DNA of 64,000 nucleotides from Acidobacteriaceae bacterium KBS 146 (GTDB lineage Bacteria; Acidobacteriota; Terriglobia; Terriglobales; Acidobacteriaceae): positions 930,001 through 994,000 of the forward strand of contig JHVA01000001.1 in the NCBI GenBank assembly GCA_000688615.1, read 5' to 3'. Every line of letters begins with the position of its first letter. The stretch's first letter is position 1. The notes below the pieces were generated by a model. That model had not been told where the DNA came from. It worked only from the letters and a program-made list of their open reading frames with translations, and did no database searches. Below are positions 1 through 9,479 of this stretch, in pieces. The position numbers and the translations under genes were made by a program.

Positions 1-720
1 CATGTTGGTCATCAGTTTGACCTCGACGCGGCGATTCTTTGCTCTACCGGCTGCCGTTTTGTCGCTTGCAACCTGTTGATCCTTGCCAATGCCTATCAGA
101 TAGAACTTGTGTGGCGGAATGTTGTATTTGGTCGCAAGATAATTTACGACCGCATCAGCACGGCGCTGGCTGAGAGAGTAGTTGTAGTTCGCATCGCCGG
201 TAGAATCGGTTCCGCCCGTCACAGCAAGAATGTAGCTGCGCTTCTCCGCCAGCCCGGTAGCGAAATCATCCAGCGTCTGACGGTCCTGCGCTGTGAGAAC
301 AGACTTGTCGAAGCCGAACGTCACATTAACGTCAGCAATCGATTTGTAGTTGTCGAGATTGGCTACGACTCCCGCGAGACTATCGACACGGTTGTAGGCA
401 TCCTGGGCGGATTTGTTCGCCGTATCAGCAGATTGTCCGGCTGCATTGGCCCGCTCATCTGCAGAATTCGCTGCGCCCTGAGCCTTGGCAATTCCCGCCG
501 TGGCGCGCTCATCCGTATCGACGATGGTACGGTGATCGCTTGCAGTCTTTGCGTCCAACTGATTGGTTTTATCGACCAAAGGTGCAGTTTGAGACTTCAC
601 ATAATTCTTGCTGGAGCACCCAACCGTAAAGGTAAGCATTAACGCACTGGTAAGAACTGCAGTTCCTGCAAGGCCGATCTTTCTTTCTTTACCAAGGTGA
701 AAACGTGTCATGGAGCTCAT
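1..720 (-). CDS. OmpA-family peptidoglycan-binding lipoprotein (C-terminus cut by window edge)
   Basis: The 240 visible codons run off the left edge. The N-terminus has a hydrophobic signal ending in a lipobox-like FTVGC (Cys35), so the protein is probably a lipoprotein. A low-complexity Ala/Asp/Asn-rich linker of about 80 residues follows and looks helical, as in Lpp- or Pal-like spacers. The last ~115 residues form an OmpA/Pal domain with VTFGFDKSVLTAQ near its start and the peptidoglycan-binding signature NRRVEVKL near the end. The ATG at 720 is preceded by AGGAGAG at good spacing; a second ATG at 711 is possible. The likely role is anchoring the outer membrane to peptidoglycan. Only the extreme C-terminus should be missing. 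Confidence 0.88.
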   Translation of the reverse strand, partial: MSSMTRFHLGKERKIGLAGTAVLTSALMLTFTVGCSSKNYVKSQTAPLVDKTNQLDAKTASDHRTIVDTDERATAGIAKAQGAANSADERANAAGQSADTANKSAQDAYNRVDSLAGVVANLDNYKSIADVNVTFGFDKSVLTAQDRQTLDDFATGLAEKRSYILAVTGGTDSTGDANYNYSLSQRRADAVVNYLATKYNIPPHKFYLIGIGKDQQVASDKTAAGRAKNRRVEVKLMTNM

Positions 721-995
721 GGGATGTACTCTCCTTCATGCAGTCTAGGCTGCAACGGTTACCCCTTAGGTAAAGCAATCATTATGCCAAAGCATGGATC
801 ACCATAAATACCTTTATCGTGAACAATTTATCTGCACGATCATCGTTCGGATCGCGAAAATAGGGACTCTGAGGATGGAACTTTTGATAGGGCGTCGCGT
901 CAAATCTACTCGTACGGTCTTCGGCATAGAATCCGTCTAAACTTAGAACTATAAGTCTTTGTGTGCAAGCATTTGCGGCGGATTGTCGAGAACAA

Positions 996-3041
996 ATGGA
1001 TCTCCATCAAAAAATTCGTACTTTGCCAACGTCCCCCGGCTGCTACCTCTACAAGAATGCCGAGGGGGAGATCATTTATGTCGGCAAAGCAAAGAATCTA
1101 CGTGCCCGAGTCCGCTCGTACTTCCTTGAAGCTTCCCAGGCCAACGCTAAAACCGGCACCTTAATGCGCGAGGCCGTCGATGTGGAGTACATCACGGTTG
1201 CGAATGAACGTGAAGCGCTCGCACTTGAAAATAATCTGATTAAACAGCGGAAACCACGCTTCAACATTCTGCTGCGGGATGACAAGACGTATCCCTACAT
1301 AAAGCTGACTATGGGAGATCGATTTCCCAAGGTCTTCGTAACACGGCGCCTTCGAAAAGATGGCAGTGCGTACTTCGGCCCGTACTTTCCAGGAAATCTG
1401 GCTCATCGCCTCGTGGATCTGATCCACCGCAGCTTCCTAATTCCGAGTTGTAAAGTCGACCTGAGCCGTTATCACCCAAGAGCTTGCCTCCAGTACTACA
1501 TCAAGCGCTGTCTCGGACCATGTGTCGAAGGAATGACTACACCAGAAGATTACCGCCAGGCCATTCGCGACGTTCAACTCTTCCTAGAGGGCCGCCCCGG
1601 AGAGTTGGAACAACGGCTTACGCTGCGAATGCAGCAGGCCGCCGCATCAGAGCGATACGAACTGGCGGCACGCCTGAGAGATCAACTCTCAACCGTTCAT
1701 CAGATGCTGGACAAACAGCGCATCGCCACGACCGACAATGAAGATGCGGACGTCTTTGGCTTCCATTATGAAAACGACATGCTTGCGGTGAACCTCTTCC
1801 ATATGCGTTCGGGCAAGATCGTCGATCGGCGCGATTTTTTTTGGGAAGACCTTCCGGAATTTATGGAAGCTTCCGGAGACGACGAGACAGACCCCGGGAT
1901 ACGAACACATTACAGCGCTGAAAATACCCCAGAAGCCCAGCGAACGGCTTCCCCGACGGAATCGCTGTCATACCTTGAGCCAAATCCGGCATGCCCCGCG
2001 CCGGAGATTGGAGAGGGTTCCCCGTTGACGCAACACACCTCTATCTCCGAACTTGGTTCCGGCTTTAGCCCGTCGGCTTTCTTCTCGGCTCTCTTGAAAC
2101 AGCTGTATCTGGATCAGGGATATGTTCCTCGCTCCATCCTGGTTCCCGTCGATTTTCCAGATCGGGTCACTCTCACGGAACTTCTCGCAGAACGGACCAG
2201 CCATCGGGTGGAGATTCTGGTTCCACAACGCGGAGAAAAGCGTTCCCTAGTCGATCTGGTCGGCCAAAACGCAAAGCAATCCTACGACCAGCGATTCCGT
2301 GTTCTCTCTCCGTCACAGAAAACAATCGTTGAGGCCTTGCAGGATGCCTTACTGCTAGAGGAAGCGCCACGAAGGATTGAATGTTTTGACATCTCTCACA
2401 TCCAGGGCGCTGAGACAGTAGCGTCCATGGTGGTCTGGGAAGACGGAGCAATGAAGAAATCGGACTATCGAAAATTTCAGGTCCGTACCGTTACGGGCGT
2501 TGACGATTTTGCATCGATGCGCGAGATCATTCACCGCCGCTACAAACGCCTCCTGGATGAGAAGAAACCTTTCCCTTCCCTGATTCTTATCGATGGCGGT
2601 CTTGGGCAATTGCACGCTGCAGCCGATGCGCTCAACGAACTAGGCGTGACGCTTCAACCTCTGGCATCCATCGCAAAGCGCGAGGAAATCATCTACATCT
2701 ATGGGCAGGAAAACGAGCCCGTGGTTCTCGATCGCCGCTCTCCGGTGCTCCATCTGGTCCAGCGGATTCGCGATGAGTCACATCGCTTTGCGATCCAATA
2801 TCATCGCAAACGGCGGGAGATGCGAGACCGGGAGTCAGAGCTTTTGGCGATTCCGGGAGTAGGTCCGCGTACACGGCAGCGCCTGCTCGAACACTTCGGA
2901 TCAGTTCGCGCGATTCGTCAAACCGCGGAAAAGACGCCGGATGCCTTAACCGCCGTGGTCAACAGCGCAACAGCAGAAAAGATTCGCCGCTATTTCGCCA
3001 GCGAGGTCTCCACCCACTCAACGCTCAATGTCCTTCCTTAG
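996..3041 (+). CDS. uvrC: UvrABC system subunit C
   Basis: Excinuclease subunit that makes both incisions during nucleotide excision repair. Visible in order are the GIY-YIG nuclease domain (PGCYLYK, IIYVGKAKNLRARV), a Cys-containing stretch (ACLQYYIKRCLGPC), a UVR helical-hairpin motif (ASERYELAARLRDQL), the RNase H-like C-terminal nuclease (RIECFDISHIQGAETVASMV, LILIDGGLGQL) and a terminal helix-hairpin-helix (LLAIPGVGPRTRQRLLEHFG). The frame is open from a GTG at 963, but the ATG at 996 gives the start usual for the family. A Ser/Pro/Glu-rich insertion of ~67 residues, encoded about 1866-2066, interrupts the region before the RNase H-like domain. The 3' end overlaps the convergent hydrolase gene by 17 bases. 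Confidence 0.96.
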   Translation: MDLHQKIRTLPTSPGCYLYKNAEGEIIYVGKAKNLRARVRSYFLEASQANAKTGTLMREAVDVEYITVANEREALALENNLIKQRKPRFNILLRDDKTYPYIKLTMGDRFPKVFVTRRLRKDGSAYFGPYFPGNLAHRLVDLIHRSFLIPSCKVDLSRYHPRACLQYYIKRCLGPCVEGMTTPEDYRQAIRDVQLFLEGRPGELEQRLTLRMQQAAASERYELAARLRDQLSTVHQMLDKQRIATTDNEDADVFGFHYENDMLAVNLFHMRSGKIVDRRDFFWEDLPEFMEASGDDETDPGIRTHYSAENTPEAQRTASPTESLSYLEPNPACPAPEIGEGSPLTQHTSISELGSGFSPSAFFSALLKQLYLDQGYVPRSILVPVDFPDRVTLTELLAERTSHRVEILVPQRGEKRSLVDLVGQNAKQSYDQRFRVLSPSQKTIVEALQDALLLEEAPRRIECFDISHIQGAETVASMVVWEDGAMKKSDYRKFQVRTVTGVDDFASMREIIHRRYKRLLDEKKPFPSLILIDGGLGQLHAAADALNELGVTLQPLASIAKREEIIYIYGQENEPVVLDRRSPVLHLVQRIRDESHRFAIQYHRKRREMRDRESELLAIPGVGPRTRQRLLEHFGSVRAIRQTAEKTPDALTAVVNSATAEKIRRYFASEVSTHSTLNVLP

Positions 3042-3861
3042 CACCTGTAATCTCTCGATAGAGCATGTCACCGACAGCCTTGTGTACTGCGGTTGATGGG
3101 TGTCCCTTGTGGTAATAAAAATGTTTCGCCGGGTCTGCACATGGCGTGCAGTCCTCATCGAAGATTGCCCTGCCGGCGCATTGGTTCGTTGTATCGGTGA
3201 TACCGTATTTTGCGGGATGCTCCATCACAAAATCAAAGAAAGCACCCCACTGAGATAGCTTGATCTCCGCATCCTTCAACTTTGGGCCCATGTCAGTGGG
3301 GATGTTTCGGATAGCAGGATTCAGGCGCTTACCCACATCGCTGAAAGCGGGGATCGCCTCGGGTAGAATCGCTATCCTGAACCGCCGCGCTCCAGCGGCA
3401 TAGAGCGCCTGAATCTCTCCCTCCAGATTCGCAATCGTCTGTTCTGTCGCGATACGCTTATCGTTTAAGCCACCGGCAATAAAAAAAAGTGTAGTGTCGG
3501 CATCAAAGACAGTGGAGCCATCGTTGACGCGAGCAACAAAATCAGCCACTTGATTCTTCATTCCCAAGCCGAGCCAGCCATTGGACACGATATGCCCTTT
3601 GCTGTCTCCCGTAGGGGCTCCGCTTACAGCAAAGTCGAGACTCTTTTCTGCCGCGTCGTGAGCGTTGGACGGCACCAGAGTCAATCCAAAACGGTGCGCG
3701 AGATAAGCCACTGCGGTGGGTCCATCGCTGTCCAACCAACCTCTCCCCATATCGGAGTAGCTGTCGCCAAAGACATAGATGCGATCGATAGAAGTCGGCT
3801 TTTGCGCGGCTGAAAGCCCGCAAAAACTAAAAATTACCAGTAAAAAATAGAGTGGCCGCAT
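3025..3861 (-). CDS. Secreted SGNH/GDSL-type hydrolase
   Basis: The protein has a signal peptide (MRPLYFLLVIFSFCGLSAAQ) followed at once by the GDSL block I motif YVFGDSYSDMG, whose Ser is the expected nucleophile. GGLNDKR resembles block III (GxND), and HPSTAVH near the C-terminus supplies the catalytic His block. It is therefore an esterase/lipase/acyl-hydrolase of the SGNH fold, probably acting outside the cytoplasm; substrate unknown. The frame is open up to 4020, but the ATG at 3861 places the signal peptide at the N-terminus and avoids overlap with the upstream peptidase gene. Length 278 aa is normal for the family. Confidence 0.85.
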   Translation of the reverse strand: MRPLYFLLVIFSFCGLSAAQKPTSIDRIYVFGDSYSDMGRGWLDSDGPTAVAYLAHRFGLTLVPSNAHDAAEKSLDFAVSGAPTGDSKGHIVSNGWLGLGMKNQVADFVARVNDGSTVFDADTTLFFIAGGLNDKRIATEQTIANLEGEIQALYAAGARRFRIAILPEAIPAFSDVGKRLNPAIRNIPTDMGPKLKDAEIKLSQWGAFFDFVMEHPAKYGITDTTNQCAGRAIFDEDCTPCADPAKHFYYHKGHPSTAVHKAVGDMLYREITGAKEGH

Positions 3862-3941
3862 GCGTGAACAATCGTACCCGATACCTGCGCCCATCCCAAG
3901 GAAGAAAGTGCTTCCAGAGACAAAATCTTCGTATCGGTCCG

Positions 3942-4802
3942 TCAGAAGCTTCCGTTGGCCTTCGTCTCGAAGGTGTTGCACTGGTTCAAATCGCCTGATT
4001 GAAGACCACGCGTAAACCAACTCTGCCGCTGCGCAGAAGTACCATGCGTAAAGCTTTCCGGCGAAACAGCGCCGCGGGACATCTTCTGCAAATGATCATC
4101 TCCGACTGCCGCAGCTGCGCTCAATCCATCGTTGACGTCCGCCTGATCGATCTTCCCACGCTGCGCCGCTGTATGGGCCCAAACGCCCGCCAGGCAGTCT
4201 GCCTGTAACTCGAGCATCACAGAAAGCTGGTTCTTTGCGTCAGGATTTCGCGCTTGCAACTGTCGCATGTGCTGATCGATCCCAAGGATGTTCTGTACGT
4301 GATGGCCCAGTTCGTGGGCAAGAACATAGGCCTGTGCAAAATCTGCTGTGCTCCCGCCAATACGGCGAAGCTCATCCCAGAAACTAAGGTCGATGTAAAC
4401 CTTCTCGTCCCCCGGGCAGTAAAACGGACCCGTTTGCGACTGGGCAGTACCGCAGCCGGACCTTGTATAGTCCCGGAAGAGAACAAGCTTGGCGTGCCGA
4501 TACGCTTGATTAGCCTGCTGCGGCAGCAACGTCTCCCACTCGTGTTGCACATCATCCAGCACATAAGAGACGAGCTGTGCGGAGCGGTCCTCTGCTGCCG
4601 AGGAAGTTGCGGGTCTGCTGTTCGTCGTCGCGACGTGCCCCCCGCCGGACAGGTAACTACCGATATAGTTACGCCCTGTAATCAGGCTGATAATGACGAG
4701 GAAGAGAAGCCCGACAATTCCGATGCCGCCCCCACCAAAGCCCCCGGAAGAACCGCGACGATCTTCAACATCCCTGCTGAGCCCTCCAGGCGTCCAGTCC
4801 AT
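3942..4802 (-). CDS. YpfJ-type putative neutral zinc metallopeptidase
   Basis: Membrane-anchored member of the YpfJ (putative neutral zinc metallopeptidase) family. Visible features are the N-terminal MDWTPGGLSRDVEDRRG segment typical of the family, a Gly-rich stretch, one transmembrane helix (about residues 25-45) and the zinc motif HELGHH followed by a downstream Glu in LELQADCLAG. The conserved FYCPGDEKVYIDLSFWDEL block lies before the zinc site. The ATG at 4802 follows GGGGTGAGAG; a GTG at 4811 is an alternative. Function and substrate are not established for the family. A 129-bp gap separates it from the divergent glycosyltransferase gene, which leaves room for two promoters. Confidence 0.88.
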   Translation of the reverse strand: MDWTPGGLSRDVEDRRGSSGGFGGGGIGIVGLLFLVIISLITGRNYIGSYLSGGGHVATTNSRPATSSAAEDRSAQLVSYVLDDVQHEWETLLPQQANQAYRHAKLVLFRDYTRSGCGTAQSQTGPFYCPGDEKVYIDLSFWDELRRIGGSTADFAQAYVLAHELGHHVQNILGIDQHMRQLQARNPDAKNQLSVMLELQADCLAGVWAHTAAQRGKIDQADVNDGLSAAAAVGDDHLQKMSRGAVSPESFTHGTSAQRQSWFTRGLQSGDLNQCNTFETKANGSF

Positions 4803-4931
4803 CTCTCTCACCCCAATGAAAAATATTTCAAATCGCGGGCCCGTCTGAAACCAACAGCACTATGGTAGATCAGGGAACGGAAATGCGCCTTTCCCGTACA
4901 TAGTAGACGAACCTTATCAGGAGAACCTTGC

Positions 4932-6539
4932 ATGACGACGGCGACCGCTCATACCACTGTAGTGCGTCCTGTAAATCGCTCCTTGTATGATGCGCTGCAG
5001 CTGGCATTCCTGTTTGCAGCAGTCAAATTGGCCCTCCATATTGGAACAAATCTCTGGGAAGCGCATATCGACTACGGTTATTTTCGGGATGAGTTCTATT
5101 ACCTGATGTGCGGACGCCACCTTGCATGGGGATACGTCGATCACGGACCGATTGTGGCGCTCCAGGCGCGCCTTGCCGAAACCCTGTTCGGCCACTCTCT
5201 AGCCGGCATTCGTATGCTGTCGGCGGTTGCCGGAGCTTCAAGAGTCCTTCTTACCGGCTTACTAGCCTGGTCTCTCGGAGGTCGACGATCCGCACAGGCA
5301 CTTGCAATGACCGGAGTTCTCCTCGCGCCGCAGTATCTCGGACTCGACAGTTTTCTTTCGATGAACTCCTGCGAATCCACATTCTGGATGAGTTGTCTCC
5401 TCGCTCTCATTCTTTTACTGAAGAGCTACAGCCAACGAGGGTGCTGGATCGCTTTTGGAGTTTCCGCCGGCATCGGTCTGCTGAACAAGCCTTCCATGAC
5501 ATTCTTCTTGATCGCCCTTCTTATTGGCTTGCTACTCACTCCTGAGCGTCGCATTCTTTTTACTCGCTGGAGCCTCATCGGAATTGCCCTGCTGATCCTG
5601 ATCGCATCACCGAATTTGATCTGGCAGATTTACAACCATTGGCCAACACTGGAATTCCTCCACAATGGCCGCGTAGGGAACAAAAATATCGCGTTGGCAC
5701 CTCTCCCCTTCCTCGCCAAACAGGTTTTCAATCTCAATCCCATCTCGATTCTGCTCTGGGGCTCTGGATTGATTTGGCTCTTAATAAACCGGACAGCCAA
5801 GGTATGGCGGTTTCTCGGGTATACCTATCTCATCTTTCTCATCGCGATGATGGCGCTGCACGCAAAGGATTACTACCTCGTTTCCATCTATCCCATACTC
5901 TTCGCCGCAGGTGGCATCGCGTGGGAACAGCAATTCAGTCGACGGACGGCGGTACAAAAAAATCATGCCTTCGCCTTCCCGATCTACCAGGTTCTTCTAA
6001 TCCTTACCGGCCTTTTGATTCTGCCGATGGCGATTCCTGTGATTGAGCCCTACCGGTGGGTCGCTTATGCCAAAGCGATCCATCTCTACGATCAATCGGG
6101 CAACACCGAAAACGAATCGAGCGGCATTCTGCCCCAATTTTATGCCGACCGCTTCGGCTGGCAGGAAGAGGTCGACAAGATCAGCGGGATCGTCACGAGG
6201 CTCTCTCCAGAGGATCGAGCACAGGCGGGGATTCTCGTGGATAACTACGGGGAGGCAGGCGCGCTGAACTTCCTCGGACACGATCTTCCGCCGGTGATGA
6301 GCGGACACAATAATTACTGGCTCTGGGGGCCGCACGACGTCGGCGGCCAAGTCCTCATCGTCATCTCCGGAGATCCGCCGCAACACTTCGAGAGAATCTG
6401 TCAGCAGGTGCAGGACACGGGTCGCATGAATCACCCTCTGTCCATGCCCTACGAACACAAGCACATTTACCTCGTGCGAAATTGTGCACAGGCTGAATCT
6501 CCGAAGGGCAATTGGCTGCGATACAAGCACTACTTCTGA
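4932..6539 (+). CDS. GT39/ArnT-type integral-membrane glycosyltransferase
   Basis: A 535-aa polytopic membrane protein of the dolichyl-phosphate-mannose mannosyltransferase/ArnT-like (GT39, PMT_2) class. The N-terminal loop has the acidic motif HIDYGYFRDEFYYLMCGRHLAWGYVDHGP (given here as two blocks: HIDYGYFRDEFYYLMC and GRHLAWGYVDHGP), which corresponds to the conserved DE/Y-rich first periplasmic loop. About ten hydrophobic helices follow and then a soluble C-terminal part of ~140 residues. It is expected to move a sugar from a polyprenyl-phosphate donor onto a lipid, glycan or protein acceptor at the outer face of the inner membrane; donor and acceptor are unknown. AGGAGA precedes the ATG. 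Confidence 0.82.
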   Translation: MTTATAHTTVVRPVNRSLYDALQLAFLFAAVKLALHIGTNLWEAHIDYGYFRDEFYYLMCGRHLAWGYVDHGPIVALQARLAETLFGHSLAGIRMLSAVAGASRVLLTGLLAWSLGGRRSAQALAMTGVLLAPQYLGLDSFLSMNSCESTFWMSCLLALILLLKSYSQRGCWIAFGVSAGIGLLNKPSMTFFLIALLIGLLLTPERRILFTRWSLIGIALLILIASPNLIWQIYNHWPTLEFLHNGRVGNKNIALAPLPFLAKQVFNLNPISILLWGSGLIWLLINRTAKVWRFLGYTYLIFLIAMMALHAKDYYLVSIYPILFAAGGIAWEQQFSRRTAVQKNHAFAFPIYQVLLILTGLLILPMAIPVIEPYRWVAYAKAIHLYDQSGNTENESSGILPQFYADRFGWQEEVDKISGIVTRLSPEDRAQAGILVDNYGEAGALNFLGHDLPPVMSGHNNYWLWGPHDVGGQVLIVISGDPPQHFERICQQVQDTGRMNHPLSMPYEHKHIYLVRNCAQAESPKGNWLRYKHYF

Positions 6540-6586
6540 TTCCTGACGGGGTCCGTCCGTAGCTGTGCTACTCTCCGAAGCAACCC

Positions 6587-7954
6587 ATGCAAGTTGACGA
6601 GCAGCCCCAGACGGAACTACCCCGCGTATTGAACGCCTCCCATGCCACATCCATCGTGGTCGGGATCATCATCGGCAGCGGGATTTTTCTGGTTCCGCGA
6701 GAGATGATGGCTGCCGTAGGTTCATCCAGTCTTGTATACGCGGTTTGGATCGTCGGAGGACTGCTCTCTCTGTTCGGAGCGATGACCTATGCGGAGATCG
6801 CCGCTCTACGACCGAAATACGGCGGCGAATATGCATTTTTGCGTGAAGCTTACGGAGATCTAGTCGGATTTCTCTACATGTGGACCTGGATCACGATTGC
6901 CAAGCCCGCATCGATTGCAACCATTGCAGCAGGTCTCGCGCGTGTGCTGGCAACCTTTCCGGTCTTCTACTTCTTTGAGCGTAAAGCCCTTGGTCCCTTG
7001 CTTTGGAGTCAAGTCTTCGCCATCGTAATGACTTGGCTGATCACGGGCCTTAACATTCTGGGCACACGCAAATCCGGCAACGTCCAACTCGCATTGACGT
7101 GGCTGAAGATTTTGCTAATCGTCGTCATTGCGGGTTTCTGCTTCGGCGCCGCTGGCGCCCATGGTTCATGGCATAACTTTGCGACCGAATTCACAGGAGC
7201 CCGCGGAGGTTTCTCAGGCTTTATGATCGCGCTGATCGCGGCGCTGTGGGCCTATGACGGCTGGAGCGACGTCACTCAGCTGGCAGGTGAGGTGCAAAAG
7301 CCGCAAACCAGTCTGCCACTCGCTCTCATCGGCGGTGTGGCTATTGTCGGATTGATGTACATGCTAACGAATGCCGCAATTCAGTACGTTATGCCAGCAT
7401 CGGTCATCGCCTCTGCCGATCGTCCTGCCGCGGATGCGTTACGAATCATCTCAGGAAGCTGGGGCGCCGGACTCGTCTCGATAGGAATGGCGGTCAGTAT
7501 CTGCGCCACCTTCGTGGGTTCGTCTTTGTCCGGAGCCAGAGTACCCTTCGCCGCGGCGCATGACGGCTTATTTTTCCGCCAGCTTGCGCATGTTCACCCC
7601 CGGTTTCATACGCCATCGACATCGCTGATCTTACAGGCCACCCTCAGCTCATTACTGCTGCTTGTAGTCGGGCGTTTCCAGGCGCTCTTCTCCCTGGCGA
7701 TCTTTGCGGAGTGGTTTTTCTACGCGCTGACGGCCAGTACCGTCTTCGTCTTTCGTCATCGGGAACCTGGTGTTGCGAGGCCATATAGCGTGTGGGGATA
7801 CCCTGTACTTCCGTTGCTCTTCATTGCGGCTGCAATCGTCCTGCTGGTCTTTTCATTTGCAGACCAACCGCGCAACTCTATCATCGGTACCGCCATCATT
7901 CTGTGCGGAATCCCTTTACATTACGCGCTGCAGCGAAGAGCACGGACAATCTAA
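6587..7954 (+). CDS. APC-superfamily amino acid permease
   Basis: A 455-aa transporter with about 12 predicted helices. The N-terminal signature VVGIIIGSGIFLVPREMM is the substrate-binding TM1 glycine motif of the APC/LAT-type amino acid-polyamine permeases, and ALWAYDGWSDVTQLAGEVQKP is the conserved TM6 region (shown here in part: AYDGWSDV). It is likely a secondary amino acid transporter or exchanger in the inner membrane; substrate cannot be assigned. It starts 47 bases after the glycosyltransferase gene on the same strand and its stop codon overlaps the convergent glgA stop by four bases. Confidence 0.86.
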   Translation: MQVDEQPQTELPRVLNASHATSIVVGIIIGSGIFLVPREMMAAVGSSSLVYAVWIVGGLLSLFGAMTYAEIAALRPKYGGEYAFLREAYGDLVGFLYMWTWITIAKPASIATIAAGLARVLATFPVFYFFERKALGPLLWSQVFAIVMTWLITGLNILGTRKSGNVQLALTWLKILLIVVIAGFCFGAAGAHGSWHNFATEFTGARGGFSGFMIALIAALWAYDGWSDVTQLAGEVQKPQTSLPLALIGGVAIVGLMYMLTNAAIQYVMPASVIASADRPAADALRIISGSWGAGLVSIGMAVSICATFVGSSLSGARVPFAAAHDGLFFRQLAHVHPRFHTPSTSLILQATLSSLLLLVVGRFQALFSLAIFAEWFFYALTASTVFVFRHREPGVARPYSVWGYPVLPLLFIAAAIVLLVFSFADQPRNSIIGTAIILCGIPLHYALQRRARTI

Positions 7955-9399
7955 CTACGATTCTGGATGACCCGCTCGTAGACACGCACATACTCCTGCG
8001 CTGGTTTGTCCCAGGAGAAGTCTTCATTCATGGCACGTTTCATCATTGCTTCCCAGACCTTTTTGTGACGGAAGGTATCCAGCGCACGATGAATTGCATC
8101 GAGCAGCGCTGTTGAGTCATAACCCCAAAATTTGAAGCCATTGCCCTCGCCATCAGCCTCTTCATCGATCGAGTCCTGCAGGCCTCCTGTGGCACGAACC
8201 ACCGGAATCGTTCCATACTTGAGGCTATAAATCTGATTCAATCCACCCGGTTCATAGCGCGAAGGCATCAGGAAGATATCGGCGCCGGCTTCGATCTTAT
8301 GCGCCATTACGTTATCGAACTTTACTTGAACCCGCATCTTGGTTGGATAACGTTCCGCCATCTCCGTGAGCAAGCGCTCGTAATATTCTTCTCCATTGCC
8401 CAGCATCACCAGGACAACGTCTTCCTGTAACAGCCGGTCCAGAATATCGACGATAAAATCGATCCCTTTCTGCGTTGCGAAACGGGAAACAACACCAATT
8501 ACGGCAGTCTGCTCCCCGATATCTTCCAGCCGGAAAGCATGCAGGAGATCACGGCGGCACTCCTGCTTTCCACTCAGATCGTTGGCCGTGTAGTGAGCAG
8601 CGATGTTGCTATCCGTCGCCGGATCCCATTCGCTATAGTCAGCACCATTGAGAATGCCAAAAAGATCTCCAGAGCGATGGCGGATGGTGTCTTCCAAACC
8701 ATTTCCGAACTCCTGTGTCTGAATCTCTTGAGCATACGTCTGACTGACAGTCGTAATAGCGTCGGAGTAAACCACACCTCCCTTCAGAAAATTCACCTTG
8801 TCATACTGTTCCAGCTTGTCCATCGTGAACATGTCCCATGGCAGGAGCAATGTCTCTATCGTGCGTGGAGGAAACCAACCTTGGTATCCCGCGTTATGTA
8901 TGGTCAGTACAGCTGGAACCTTTCGAAAGACGGGGTCGAAGTAGTAGATCGATCGCAGCATGACAGCAGCCATGGCAGTTTGCCAGTCATGCACATGGAA
9001 GACATCCGGAACACCGATGACCTTCGCCGCCTCAAGAACGGCTCGACAGAAAGCCCCAAACCGCTCAGCGTTATCCGGATAATCGCCCGAAGGAGTAGCG
9101 TAGAAGCTCTCGCGATCAAATAGTTCTGGCAGATCCACAAAGTACATTTGAACGCCATCAATTACGCCACCATCCAAAACGCGCGCGAAACGGTTGTACG
9201 ACGGAAACGGAATCGTTACGCTGGCTAAAACTATGGGCGGTCCGGAAAATGCCTTGGCGACCTGGCGATAATAGGGGATATAGACCTGCACCTTGTGCCC
9301 CATCTTCACCAGCGTCTTCGGTAGAGCGCTGATTACATCCGCTAGTCCCCCGGTCTTCGCCCACGGGGCGCACTCCGAAGCCGCAAACACAATATGCAT
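7951..9399 (-). CDS. glgA: Glycogen synthase (ADP-glucose, GT5)
   Basis: Transfers glucose from ADP-glucose to the growing alpha-1,4-glucan. The N-terminus MHIVFAASECAPWAKTGGLADV carries the KTGGL nucleotide-sugar motif, and RYEPGGLNQIYSLKYGT with VRATGGLQDS near the C-terminus is the GT5 donor-site signature. The 482-aa length is normal. The ATG at 9399 is preceded by GGGAGA; the frame remains open to 9426 but lacks a better start. No other glg gene is adjacent. It is divergent from rsmA with an 80-bp intergenic region. Confidence 0.95.
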   Translation of the reverse strand: MHIVFAASECAPWAKTGGLADVISALPKTLVKMGHKVQVYIPYYRQVAKAFSGPPIVLASVTIPFPSYNRFARVLDGGVIDGVQMYFVDLPELFDRESFYATPSGDYPDNAERFGAFCRAVLEAAKVIGVPDVFHVHDWQTAMAAVMLRSIYYFDPVFRKVPAVLTIHNAGYQGWFPPRTIETLLLPWDMFTMDKLEQYDKVNFLKGGVVYSDAITTVSQTYAQEIQTQEFGNGLEDTIRHRSGDLFGILNGADYSEWDPATDSNIAAHYTANDLSGKQECRRDLLHAFRLEDIGEQTAVIGVVSRFATQKGIDFIVDILDRLLQEDVVLVMLGNGEEYYERLLTEMAERYPTKMRVQVKFDNVMAHKIEAGADIFLMPSRYEPGGLNQIYSLKYGTIPVVRATGGLQDSIDEEADGEGNGFKFWGYDSTALLDAIHRALDTFRHKKVWEAMMKRAMNEDFSWDKPAQEYVRVYERVIQNRS

Positions 9400-9479
9400 G
9401 CCGTCTCCCTTTTTCTCTTCGACCAAAACGTTAGTCTATACAAAGAGATGCACAAAGCCATCATTGGGCTTCCGTCCTT

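Noticed and set aside
76..642. A 188-codon plus-strand open frame
   Set aside because: It lies fully antisense to the OmpA-type lipoprotein gene, whose lipobox and NRRVEVKL motif are clear, and its own product has no recognisable features.
963..995. GTG at 963 as the uvrC start
   Set aside because: It would add 11 residues not typical of the family and has no ribosome-binding site; the ATG at 996 is preferred.
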